Shown here piece after piece: positions 8,186 through 16,377 of a DNA stretch of 64,000 nucleotides. The stretch comes from CAYVQZ01 sp964453435 (GTDB lineage: Bacteria; Abyssobacteria; SURF-5): positions 1 through 64,000 of the forward strand of contig CAYVQZ010000022.1 in assembly GCA_964453435.1 (NCBI GenBank). Reading direction: 5' to 3'. Numbering within the stretch: position 1 is the first letter of the stretch; the number at the start of each line of letters is the position of its first letter. Made by a program: the position numbers and the translations under genes. The notes under the pieces were generated by a model. That model was not told where the DNA came from. It made no database searches and saw only the letters and a list, made by a program, of their open reading frames with translations.

Positions 8186-8407
8186 CTAGACCGCCTCCAC
8201 GGCTTTGACTGTCGGAACGCGCTCTTTCACCACACGCTCGACTCCCATCTGGAGAGTCATCTGAGCGCCGGGACAGCCCGAACATGCGCCGACCAGGCGC
8301 ACCTTCACAATACCGTCCTCGGTAACATCGATGAGCTCGATGTCGCCGCCGTCGGCCTGCAGCTGGGGTCTGATATCATTAAGCGCTTCTTGAACTTGTT
8401 GTTTCAC
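8186..8407 (-). CDS. NifU-like C-terminal domain (Nfu-type) Fe-S carrier
   Basis: 73 residues starting at GTG with GGAGG six bases upstream. It consists only of the NifU C-terminal domain: RPQLQADGGDIELIDV, then the conserved C-x2-C in GACSGCPGAQMTLQMG. Such stand-alone Nfu domains carry a 4Fe-4S cluster between two subunits and deliver it to apo-proteins. Nearby Fe-S users include the fumarase upstream on the same strand. The start is well supported. Confidence 0.93.
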   Translation of the reverse strand: MKQQVQEALNDIRPQLQADGGDIELIDVTEDGIVKVRLVGACSGCPGAQMTLQMGVERVVKERVPTVKAVEAV

Positions 8408-8480
8408 TGAGAACCTCCTTCAATAGGCTGTTTCGTTGTCTACCCAACTAGTATGCCACAGAATCGATTCACGCACTAGC

Positions 8481-8948
8481 TCAGGGCATGACGAATTCAT
8501 GGCCCGGCTTGCGGATGCTCAACACCGGGCAGGGAGCTTTTCGTACGACCTTTTCGGCGACGCTCCCGAACAAAACATGTTCCAATCCTCCGCGGCCGTG
8601 TGTCGCGATCACGATAAGGTCGACATTCTCATTGCGCGCCAACTCGAGTATTTCCATGAACGGCCTGCCCCGGCGGACCACCTTTTCTATCTCCATCGAG
8701 GTGTCGGTGACCTCGGCGTCAATGATCTCCTGCATTTCCTTGAGCCGGTTCTGCTCCATGTCCGCAAAGGAAGGCATAATCGGCACATCGAACATGTATG
8801 CGTTTGCCAGATACTGAATATCCTCAATCACATGAAGCATATACAGCTTGGAGCCGTACTCCTGTGCGAACGAGAGCGCATATCGAAAAGCATATTTGCT
8901 GTGGTCCGAAAAGTCTGTCGGAAACAAAATTTTTTCGATCTTTATCAT
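8481..8948 (-). CDS. Universal stress protein UspA family
   Basis: 155 residues with the whole Usp fold: MIKIEKILFPTDFSDHS at the start and the ATP-binding motif G-x2-G-x9-G in THGRGGLEHVLFGS near 123-136, ending in CPVLSIR. The nucleotide motif is intact, so this is the ATP-binding type. The ATG at 8948 is preceded by GGTGAGAG. It lies between fumarase and the NifU-like gene on the same strand. Confidence 0.93.
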   Translation of the reverse strand: MIKIEKILFPTDFSDHSKYAFRYALSFAQEYGSKLYMLHVIEDIQYLANAYMFDVPIMPSFADMEQNRLKEMQEIIDAEVTDTSMEIEKVVRRGRPFMEILELARNENVDLIVIATHGRGGLEHVLFGSVAEKVVRKAPCPVLSIRKPGHEFVMP

Positions 8949-9005
8949 GGTTCTCTCACCTTGCCTCTGTCCGGGGTGCCCTCGTGTTTTTCCTGACTGC
9001 CACGC

Positions 9006-9596
9006 TCACTTTTTCGCCAGCAATTCTTCGAGTCTCTTCTCAGACAGTTCCTCCACTCGAGTATGAATGCTTCCTCCATGGGTGTCCATCGTGACTATTG
9101 CGGGAAATTCAGTCACCTCGAATTCCCAAAAACATTCCGGCATTCCGAACTCCTCGAGTTTGTATGCGTTCCGTATTCGGGAAACGTAGCGAGCGAGCAC
9201 CACGGCTGCGCCGCTTACCGCCGAAAGATACACGCAGCCATGACGCTTCAGAGCTTCAACCGTGCGTCCGTCCATGCCGCCTTTCCCGATAATCGCGCGA
9301 ACTCCGTAGCGCGCTATGACATCGGGTTCGTAAGGATTCATGCGGTTGCTGGTCGTGGGACCGGCGACCACGAGCTCGAAACCGGTTTCCAGCTTGCGGA
9401 CCAGGGGGCCGCAATGGTACAGCGCCCCGCCCCGCAAATCGAAATCGAGCGTTTCCGGTGTCGCCTCTTCGACGAGGTACTTATGCGCCCGGTCCCGCGC
9501 GGTGAATACGGACCCTGTCAGACGCACCGTGTCCCCCAGGCGAAGCGCGCGAATATCGCTCTCCGACAACGGCGTATGAAGCTTGACTTCGGACAT
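9006..9596 (-). CDS. Fumarate hydratase class I, beta subunit (Fe-S hydro-lyase)
   Basis: 196 residues, the usual size for the separate beta subunit of two-subunit class I fumarase or L-tartrate dehydratase. It carries LRLGDTVRLTGSVFTARDRAH, the substrate-site segment PTTSNRMNPYEPD and IIGKGGMDGRT. It begins 3 bp after the alpha subunit stop. The partner alpha subunit brings the 4Fe-4S cluster. Fumarate to malate is the most likely reaction; tartrate dehydratase is the main alternative. Confidence 0.92.
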   Translation of the reverse strand: MSEVKLHTPLSESDIRALRLGDTVRLTGSVFTARDRAHKYLVEEATPETLDFDLRGGALYHCGPLVRKLETGFELVVAGPTTSNRMNPYEPDVIARYGVRAIIGKGGMDGRTVEALKRHGCVYLSAVSGAAVVLARYVSRIRNAYKLEEFGMPECFWEFEVTEFPAIVTMDTHGGSIHTRVEELSEKRLEELLAKK

Positions 9597-9599
9597 AGC

Positions 9600-10484
9600 T
9601 TAAACTATTCCCCTGTACTCGAGCGTCCCCTTGCGGTCGGCCCAACAGCAAAAAGCCACATCAACGAAATAGGACGCCGCATGGCGATGCGCGGCCCCGA
9701 CCTTTACGCCCATGACACAGGTGTTGCCGCCGATGCCGATCGGGCCGATTCCCAGACTGTTGCACTCGTTGAAAAGCCTCCGCTCGAGCGTCGCCAATTC
9801 CGGCGAGCCGCTGGCGTCGTCCAGTTCCCTCAGAAGCTGTCTCTTCGAGAGCATGGCCGCGCTGTCCTTGCTGCCTCCCAGGCCGATTCCGACCACATAA
9901 GGAGGACATCCCCGCCCTTGGGCGGCGTGCACCGCATCCAGCACCACCCTCCTCACACCGTCGAGATCGCGTCCCGCGCCCAGACGCGAATCGGGCAGTT
10001 TATAGACCGCGCCGCAGTTCTCGCTCCCGCCGCCTTTCAGCATGGCGCGAATCAGCAAATGATCCTCCGTCCAGGCGTCGAAATACACCAGCGGCCACAG
10101 CGTGCCCGTGTTATCACCCGAGTTCTTGCCCGTCACAGAGTCAACCGCGTTCGGCCGCAATGGAATAGCGCCGGTGGCAATCCGCGTCGCTTCCTCAATC
10201 GCCTCCCTCACTTTTGAAATCGAAACGTTCTCCGGAACCGTCACGAAGAACACCGGATATCCCGTGTCCTGACACATGGGCCTCGATTCCGACTTGGCCA
10301 ACTCGACGTTTTCGAGTATCGTGCTCAAAGCCGCATGGCCGGGGCTATCCTTCTGTTCGGATGCGAGCGAGCGCGCCAGTCCCTCACGGATGTCGTCCGA
10401 TAGAACCGTCGCCATCCTGCGATACAGATTCACCAATTCGTCGACGAGTGACACGTCACTCTTCTCTCCTTCAGCGTTCACCAT
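9600..10484 (-). CDS. Fumarate hydratase class I, alpha subunit
   Basis: 294 residues. Conserved cluster cysteines are seen in ESRPMCQDTGYPVFF (near 98), in GGSENCGA and in IGIGGNTCVMGVKVG. The region around GRGCPPYVVGIGLGGSKDSA is also typical. Together with the beta subunit it forms an oxygen-sensitive 4Fe-4S dehydratase of the TCA cycle. The ATG at 10484 follows a small inverted repeat (GGAGCG...CGCTCC) rather than a clean ribosome binding site. A consensus promoter lies about 190 bp upstream. Confidence 0.93.
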   Translation of the reverse strand: MVNAEGEKSDVSLVDELVNLYRRMATVLSDDIREGLARSLASEQKDSPGHAALSTILENVELAKSESRPMCQDTGYPVFFVTVPENVSISKVREAIEEATRIATGAIPLRPNAVDSVTGKNSGDNTGTLWPLVYFDAWTEDHLLIRAMLKGGGSENCGAVYKLPDSRLGAGRDLDGVRRVVLDAVHAAQGRGCPPYVVGIGLGGSKDSAAMLSKRQLLRELDDASGSPELATLERRLFNECNSLGIGPIGIGGNTCVMGVKVGAAHRHAASYFVDVAFCCWADRKGTLEYRGIV

Positions 10485-10603
10485 GAGGAGCGTTCGCTCC
10501 GGCGACGTGGATTCCTTCGCCCAAGGTCAGGGCGGACGCAATTCCATGTCCCCGGTCTCTTTGACCGCCGGTCTCAAGAACGTGAGAAGTTATCCTCCTC
10601 ACT

Positions 10604-10655
10604 AAATTATGAGGCGTATAAAAGACAAGGGCTATTTATGATATGCGCCTCGTAA
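10604..10655 (-). promoter_or_regulatory. Inverted repeat in the fumarase 5' leader
   Basis: ATGAGGCGTAT and ATATGCGCCTCGT face each other across about 27 bases, an imperfect stem of about 12 bp. It lies between the predicted transcription start (near 10667) and the fumarase start codon, so it could fold in the leader mRNA or bind a regulator. The function is unknown. Confidence 0.4.
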
Positions 10656-10673
10656 GATACCAGCAGCGCCGTA

Positions 10674-10703
10674 ATTATATTTGGATGGGTTTTATTTTGT
10701 CAA
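10674..10703 (-). promoter_or_regulatory. Consensus sigma70-type promoter of the fumarase operon
   Basis: On the minus strand a perfect TTGACA (10698-10703) and a perfect TATAAT (10674-10679) are separated by 18 bp of AT-rich DNA. This is the best-matching promoter seen in the window and predicts a leader of roughly 180 bases. Confidence 0.75.
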
Positions 10704-11103
10704 ACAGGGTTTTTGAGACGAGAACATGCGGTCGGGCCTTGCCTCAGGATTAAATCCCGAAAAAATCCGGCTGAGCTGTTATTTATGAAAACGATGAGTT
10801 TTTGTCGTAATTTCTCATACTGCCTCGTTCCTGATTTGAAAGATGAGAATATGTTGCATGACGAGGGCCTCTGTTTCTGTTCCCAAGGCAGGCGCCCAAC
10901 GGCAGAATCCCCCCGTATTTTGGGGACTCGTGGGATTGGCGGACTAACCGCGAAGCACACCTTGGCCAATTATCGGACATACTCTTAAAGGTCGGTTGTT
11001 GCGCCCGTGTTACGCACTTTTCGGGCGCTCGCGAACGAAGGTGTGCAGGTGGCGCAATGCTTCCTTTGGATAGCGGAGTGGAGCGAATCACGGATTGGCG
11101 CCG

Positions 11104-13512
11104 TTAGCGGCGCCCGCCGAATCTGGAAGAAACACGGTCCTTCAGTCCTGCCGAACTCCCGCGCCCACTGTTCACGGGTTTCTGATTTCCGACAGAGCCG
11201 CTTCTTTCGGGAGCGCGGTCAATATTCTGCCTGGTCGCGGGAGCGGAGGGACGCTGTATTCGGGCTCTTTGTTCCGGGCTGCGTTCGATTTTTTGATACG
11301 CAGAAGCGGAAGTTCTGCTTCGACTCATTGTGGGACGATTGTTCGTCGAAGCGTCAATTCTTGGCGACCTCTCCAATTTTCGCTGATACCCTGGGTTGGG
11401 GGCAGTGACAGGCTCGCTTCGCGTATCGGTGTTTCGCCTGACCCGTGGAATTTCCCGCTTCATCTGCGTGTCTCTCATCGGCTCGCGCACGGCGTTCTCG
11501 CGGGTCGGAGCCCGCATCGGGGAATTGGAAACCTTTGTCTGCCGGTCAACGGTTCGCCGTTGCTCATGGGTTATGTTCCGATTCAATTCGGGAATCTTCC
11601 GTCTGTCAAGTTCGTATCCGTAATACCGGCTGTCGCGTTCCGGAGCAGGATTCGAAATGGTTTTTGGAGTAGCCCGGAACCGTTCCGTATTCCGAGGTAT
11701 GGCTTCCTCCGTCGCCCTGTCCCGGCCCTGAACCTGCCTGTCTGCAACCTGCCGCGCCTTTTCAACGCGCCCCTTTTCCGTCAAATTCTGCCGCGGCTGC
11801 TTCGCCGTCACATTTTCTTTCCGGGAAACCTCGGGGATGGCCGGAATCTGTCTGGCGCGGTCCGTGAGGTCATATGACCTTCCGCTCCACCGCACTTTCG
11901 AAGGCGCGGCCTTTTTGTCAACCTTTTGCGCATGCGGTCGGATTACTCTCTCGCGGAAGTCAAGCGCCTTCACTTTGTCCCGTTCCAGTTTTTTCGGCAA
12001 GGCGTCCCCTGCAGCAGGTGAGCGAAGATTCTCGGAATAACCACGAGCGTTCTCCAGCTTTGCAACGCGCCTCTGCAATTGCGGATGTTTGTCAACGGCA
12101 AGTATTCTTTGGAAATCCGCTCGGTCGCGAATGGTCTTGCCTTTGTGGAGTGTCTTCTTCAACGTCTCATCTCTCAGGTCCTCCACAAACCGAAACTCCC
12201 CTTTATTTTTCTCGATGAATCCTCTGTCGATATGACGGCCCCTATCCACGGGAAACGTCTTGATATCTCTACGATTCTTGTAGTCGTCGCGGGCATTTCG
12301 TCCGTCCCGATCGCCTTTATGGTGCTCGTCGTCGTGGTGTTTATCACGGTCATGATGCCCATGGTGGCCGTGATCGTGGTCATCATAATAATGATGATGG
12401 TGGTGATGATGATGGCGATGGAAATCGTCGTAGAAGACGAAGGAGAACGAGAACCAGTCGATGTAGCTGACTACATGGAGCGACGAGACGTAATAGGGAT
12501 AGGTTGTTATTACGGGATATCCATAATACCCTCGGGGAACCCAGCCGATGTAGTCATCATAAACGACCCAGTGGACGTACGAAGGCCGCCATACATATCC
12601 GGGTATCCAGACCCAGCCATAGAGCGGGTCGTAATTCCATGAGCCGTAGTGATAGGTCGCATAGCCCCATGGTTCTTCCGGTATCCAGACCCACCCATAG
12701 TGGTCGCTGTAAAACCAACGCCCGTGATAGTAGGGGCGCCATTCTTCGGCGACGTACGGCTGCCACGCGTACGAACCATATCTGTCGGAGTGAACCCACT
12801 CGCCGTAACCCTCCAAGTTTTCCGCGCCCACGATATCTTGTTCAATATAGGGGGGACGCTGGTATGCGGATAAAGCTATGTCGCGCTGCTCGCTCCAATC
12901 GTCAAATCCGTCCCGACTCGCAAACTCTATTGTCGAGAACTCCGTGACGCCCTGAGGATTGACCATGACTCGCTCGCCGGTCCCGATATGCGAGCGTTGC
13001 GACGGCGTTTCCAGCTCGACTTGCCCTCGAAGAACCCTCACCTCCGCTCCTCCGTCATCAAAAACATTGACGCGAGCAAGCGCAGTTTTCGTTGCCGTCA
13101 CCTGGCCGCTGGGAAAGGTCAGAACGACCGGTTCCCCTCGCTCCTGCGAAACCCTGAGGTACGCCCGGCCAGAGTCGATTCCAACAACTTTTCTCCCTTT
13201 GGTTTCTATGAGAGCGATTCTCGAGCCCTCTCCGATTCGAAACGTGAGCCCGGGTTCGAACTGTATCTCCGCTCTGCCCGTTTCATTCGTCTGCAGTAAA
13301 TCGCCTTCTTCCAGAATCAGGTCAGGCTCGGCATAACTCCAATCGATATCGTCTTTCCCGAGGATGAAGGTGTCGGCCACCGTCTCACTCAATCGGGCTG
13401 CAGGCGGAGAAATGTACGCCACGCCGTTGCCCGGCCAAACAAACAACAAAGCGACGGCAAGCAGGACAAGCCGCCCCGTTGTCCCTCGGATTGTCCATCT
13501 GCCAGCATTCAT
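11104..13512 (-). CDS. FecR-domain envelope protein with Trp/Tyr-rich repeats and a polyhistidine region
   Basis: 802 residues, exported: a basic start then the hydrophobic LVLLAVALLFVWP (15-27). A FecR-like domain spans about 63-190 (EEGDLLQTNETGRAEI, FRIGEGSRI, VRVLRGQVEL). Residues 235-345 hold repeated YGWVWIP and similar Trp/Tyr motifs, as in the DUF6600 group of FecR proteins. Next comes an aromatic hydrophobic stretch, then a run of eight His and many His/Asp pairs (366-400) that could bind metal. The last 400 residues are Arg/Lys/Glu/Pro-rich and low in hydrophobics. No sigma/anti-sigma gene is adjacent, so ordinary FecR signalling is unlikely. The ATG at 13512 is preceded by GGGAGGGAAG. 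Function unknown. Confidence 0.85.
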   Translation of the reverse strand: MNAGRWTIRGTTGRLVLLAVALLFVWPGNGVAYISPPAARLSETVADTFILGKDDIDWSYAEPDLILEEGDLLQTNETGRAEIQFEPGLTFRIGEGSRIALIETKGRKVVGIDSGRAYLRVSQERGEPVVLTFPSGQVTATKTALARVNVFDDGGAEVRVLRGQVELETPSQRSHIGTGERVMVNPQGVTEFSTIEFASRDGFDDWSEQRDIALSAYQRPPYIEQDIVGAENLEGYGEWVHSDRYGSYAWQPYVAEEWRPYYHGRWFYSDHYGWVWIPEEPWGYATYHYGSWNYDPLYGWVWIPGYVWRPSYVHWVVYDDYIGWVPRGYYGYPVITTYPYYVSSLHVVSYIDWFSFSFVFYDDFHRHHHHHHHHYYDDHDHGHHGHHDRDKHHDDEHHKGDRDGRNARDDYKNRRDIKTFPVDRGRHIDRGFIEKNKGEFRFVEDLRDETLKKTLHKGKTIRDRADFQRILAVDKHPQLQRRVAKLENARGYSENLRSPAAGDALPKKLERDKVKALDFRERVIRPHAQKVDKKAAPSKVRWSGRSYDLTDRARQIPAIPEVSRKENVTAKQPRQNLTEKGRVEKARQVADRQVQGRDRATEEAIPRNTERFRATPKTISNPAPERDSRYYGYELDRRKIPELNRNITHEQRRTVDRQTKVSNSPMRAPTRENAVREPMRDTQMKREIPRVRRNTDTRSEPVTAPNPGYQRKLERSPRIDASTNNRPTMSRSRTSASAYQKIERSPEQRARIQRPSAPATRQNIDRAPERSGSVGNQKPVNSGRGSSAGLKDRVSSRFGGRR

Positions 13513-13670
13513 GGTTCTTCCCTCCCGACTATATCGGCAATGAAGCCTCTCAAAATATTGTCATCGCTTCATTCTCCATGTTAGTCGATTCAACCGCCGA
13601 AAATATTCACTTCCGGCCCTTCTCGCGAACCACCGCGCTCGTATCGGCTTACGCGATCGTCCAGCAATTC

Positions 13671-13712
13671 GGATTGGGGGACTGCCCCCGAAGCGCGAAT
13701 TGCCGAATCGCG
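13671..13712 (-). repeat. Dispersed hairpin element, copy D (partial, inverted)
   Basis: The core GGGGGACTGCCCCC (13676-13689) can fold as a five-base stem with a four-base loop. It lies inside an outer inverted repeat CAATTCG/CGAATTG (13665-13671 with 13696-13702). Its reverse complement, CGCTTCGGGGGCAGTCC, matches copy B closely. Confidence 0.65.
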
Positions 13713-14169
13713 GGGCGTATTCATTGCCCCCGCCCGCATTTACACCTTTCATAATTTATCAAATTTCCGCCGCTATTTCCATTCGACTCCCTTCATAAAT
13801 GCAATGATTGCAATATGATGTGCGCTCAAGGAGCCGGTGAGGGCGCCTGACGAGCCGAAAGCTTCCTGTCTCCTTCCTTTAAGTTTAGCATCGAAAGGTT
13901 CGATCAGGAAACCCCCTGCAAGCCCGTTCTTCCCTTTCATTATCGAGAAAGCGCAGCAACATTTTCAGCCGGTTTTTGGCTCTCATTTTTTAGACACATC
14001 CCGGGCCGCAGAAGTTAAATCGGCTCTCCTTTTTCTCCCCGCCGCCAACATAAATTCAAACTTTTGCGAAAGCTGTCTTTTGGAGTTTTCTGGGGGTAAC
14101 CTCTCGATGGACCCTGCTCGTTTCAACTGCGTCAAGCGGCCCCGCAAGGCATTTCATCCCCGAACCCTG

Positions 14170-14198
14170 TTGAATCGGCCCTTGTTTTCTGTTAGAAT
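14170..14198 (+). promoter_or_regulatory. Sigma70-like promoter of the cupin epimerase gene
   Basis: TTGAAT (14170-14175), 17 bp, then TAGAAT (14193-14198) lies about 55 bp before the start codon. Confidence 0.55.
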
Positions 14199-14251
14199 GC
14201 CTCGGCTCGAATAATTGCACGGGCGCAGGCCCTTCAGGGAGGTAGCGAAAA

Positions 14252-14701
14252 ATGATAAACGGCGTGAAGAAGGTTTCGCTTATTCGTCACGTGGATGACC
14301 GCGGCTACGTCACCGAGATTCTCCGTTCGGATTCACCGCATTTCCAGAAGTTCGGCCAGGTTTACGTCGCCACGTGCCGCCACAACGTAATCAAAGCCTG
14401 GCACTGCCACCGAAAGCAGACGGATAATTTTTTCGTGGTCAAGGGAACCGCAAAGATAGGTTTATATGACGACAGACCTGACAGTCCGACGCGCGGCGAG
14501 TACAACGTGCTCATTCTCGGCGAAGACGGTGAGAACATGCTCCTGAGTATCCCGCCCATGGTATGGCACGGCCAGATGGGCCTGAGCGAGATGAGTTACC
14601 TGCTCAATATTCCCACCGAAGCGTACGACCCCAAAAATCCTGATGAGCTCAGAAAACGGGTCGATGAACTGGAAGACATCTGGACAATCAGAAACCGGTA
14701 G
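14252..14701 (+). CDS. dTDP-4-dehydrorhamnose 3,5-epimerase-related cupin protein
   Basis: 149 residues, a single cupin fold. It has DDRGYVTEILRSD, the metal/substrate segment KAWHCHRKQTDNFFVVKG and LLSIPPMVWHGQMGL, as in the RmlC-like and FdtA-type sugar epimerase/isomerase group. It is shorter than true RmlC (about 180), so the exact sugar reaction is open. GGGAGG lies nine bases before the ATG. It is the only plus-strand gene in this part and stands next to glycan-assembly genes. Confidence 0.8.
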   Translation: MINGVKKVSLIRHVDDRGYVTEILRSDSPHFQKFGQVYVATCRHNVIKAWHCHRKQTDNFFVVKGTAKIGLYDDRPDSPTRGEYNVLILGEDGENMLLSIPPMVWHGQMGLSEMSYLLNIPTEAYDPKNPDELRKRVDELEDIWTIRNR

Positions 14702-14797
14702 GAGCGGTTCGTTCCGTCTCCGCTTTCCGTAACTCTCCCGACATTCCTGCACGCCCGTGCCCGTTCCCCCGCGAGGTCAGGCGCACACAAAGCTTTT

Positions 14798-16324
14798 TCA
14801 GGGCGCGTACTCGATTACGTATATTCCCTGCGCCGGAACCGCCACATTCCTGAATCGCCCGTATTTATCGGAGGGGATATCGTGCTCTTTCAACCATTCG
14901 GAGAAACTTCTTTTTGTGACGACAAACCTGATTCCGAGCATGTTCAGATTTTCGAGCGTTTCTTCCGGCTGGAATGCCCTGCGCCAGTAATTTCCATGCT
15001 GCGTGTCAAGGTAGGTATGCGACTCGATATGGTACGCGAGGTGGGGTCCGAGGTCGGTGAGCACAGGCGAACGGGCGGGCCGATTCAGGGAGTTGACGAC
15101 GGAGGCGACATGGTGGAACGGAATCCATCCGGTGTCTTTTTGCAGTTCCGCAATGTGGCGGGAACTGAAAAATTGGCCGAGGTATATTCCGCTTATCGCA
15201 ATCAGGACTTGGATTGCCGCCATCAGCCACAATCTTTTTTGCTTGCTTATTGGAATGATTTCGAGAGCGGCGCCCACTGCGGCGGCCCATATGATTGCAG
15301 CCAGCGGTACGGCCATCAGCATGAATCGTTCATATCGGTAATACCAGAAGGAATGCAGGAACGCATATGCGAGAAATAGCAGACTGACCGCCCGTATCTT
15401 TGCTCCCAGTTTGCCGAAAAGCGAGAATAGTAACCCTCCCAGAAAAATCAATTGTCCCACTGACAACCACGCCACTCCGGCAACAATCGTAGCCGCTTCC
15501 TGCGCCGCCGCCTCCACCGACCTGATGGGCCAATGCATGAACCCGAACGGAACCCATACGTTGTAAGCGAAATTCGCGAACACGTCGGTTCGCAAGACCG
15601 TGCTTCGAAACTCCTCAAAGTATGCCGGAGACTCGCCCGCGTTCGCGCGAAGCCATATCCAATACAGGAGAGGCGGAAGCGCTGCAAGGACCGCCCCCGC
15701 CAGAAGAGGGAGCGCCTTCGCATGGGCGCGGTTCGTGAAAATAAGGAGAAAGAATATCGGAAACAGGAAGGCCGACTCAACCCGCGTGACGATAGCGAAG
15801 CCCGCTGCGGCGCCGGCAAGGAAAAGGCTTGCATATCTCCCTGTCAGCACATACCTCATGAAGCAGACGAGTGATATGAGTGAAAGCGCCAGCGCGGCGC
15901 TTTCGGCCATGGGGAGAGAGAACCATTTGATGACGACGGGACTCGCCAGAAAAGCCGCGCACCCGAGGTAAGTTCCGGATTGAAGGTCGCATTCTCGCGC
16001 GACGGCGAACAAAGAAAGAGCGCAGACGACATACAGGGCGACGTTCATGAAGACAAACGGCTTGCCCAACAAGTAACAGACGGAAAGGATATACGAATAG
16101 CCGGGAAGATACTTGGAATCTATCCCGTCGTTCCACGAAGTTGTCGGTCCGTCGCCGTTTGCTATCTGTTTTGCTTTGGAGAGATAGAAATAACTGTCTA
16201 TCGTATAGGTGGCTGTCTGCCCGGCCTGCTCGATGATGACCATCGCCCCGACAAGACAGGTGAGAATCGTAACAAGTGCCAAGGCGGAACGTTGAAGCCG
16301 GAAAGGGTCAGCCTGCTCTGTCAA
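14798..16324 (-). CDS. GT39/ArnT-like polytopic membrane glycosyltransferase
   Basis: 508 residues with about ten hydrophobic segments; a first helix near 15-30 is followed by a periplasmic loop with DSYFYLSKAKQIANGDG. That aspartate-containing loop after the first helix and the aromatic-rich C-terminal soluble part (from about 390) are typical of GT-C enzymes that use polyprenyl-phosphate sugars. The start is TTG at 16324 with GGGAG four bases upstream. It lies 53 bp downstream of the GYF/TPR gene. Donor and acceptor are unknown. Confidence 0.75.
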   Translation of the reverse strand: MTEQADPFRLQRSALALVTILTCLVGAMVIIEQAGQTATYTIDSYFYLSKAKQIANGDGPTTSWNDGIDSKYLPGYSYILSVCYLLGKPFVFMNVALYVVCALSLFAVARECDLQSGTYLGCAAFLASPVVIKWFSLPMAESAALALSLISLVCFMRYVLTGRYASLFLAGAAAGFAIVTRVESAFLFPIFFLLIFTNRAHAKALPLLAGAVLAALPPLLYWIWLRANAGESPAYFEEFRSTVLRTDVFANFAYNVWVPFGFMHWPIRSVEAAAQEAATIVAGVAWLSVGQLIFLGGLLFSLFGKLGAKIRAVSLLFLAYAFLHSFWYYRYERFMLMAVPLAAIIWAAAVGAALEIIPISKQKRLWLMAAIQVLIAISGIYLGQFFSSRHIAELQKDTGWIPFHHVASVVNSLNRPARSPVLTDLGPHLAYHIESHTYLDTQHGNYWRRAFQPEETLENLNMLGIRFVVTKRSFSEWLKEHDIPSDKYGRFRNVAVPAQGIYVIEYAP

Positions 16325-16377
16325 TGAACTCCCTCTCTGAGTTAACGGGAGAAGAGAATCCGCCGCGGCTTCTCACG

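Larger units (their letters stand above)
10485..11103. other. AT-richer intergenic region upstream of fumarase
   Basis: These 619 bases are visibly AT-richer than the neighbours. They hold the fumarase promoter (10674-10703) and a leader inverted repeat (10604-10655). Two overlapping frames of about 90 codons at 10700-10988 on opposite strands show no recognisable protein features and are not called. A hairpin GGCGCCG/CGGCGCC (11097-11103 with 11108-11114) overlaps the stop codon of the next gene. Confidence 0.6.
13513..14251. other. Intergenic region between divergent genes
   Basis: No gene is supported in these 739 bases. It contains a partial copy of the dispersed hairpin element (13671-13712), the TTGCAATATGATGTGCGC motif near 13806 shared with 7858 and 18305, and the promoter of the plus-strand cupin gene (14170-14198). 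Confidence 0.6.

Noticed and set aside
10700..10988. Two overlapping frames of about 90 codons on opposite strands
   Set aside because: No ribosome binding site, no motif and no coding bias; they overlap the consensus fumarase promoter.
12079..12642. A hydrophobic Met/Val-rich plus-strand frame that looks like a membrane protein
   Set aside because: It is the reverse reading of the histidine-rich part of the FecR protein (His codons read backwards as Met/Val).
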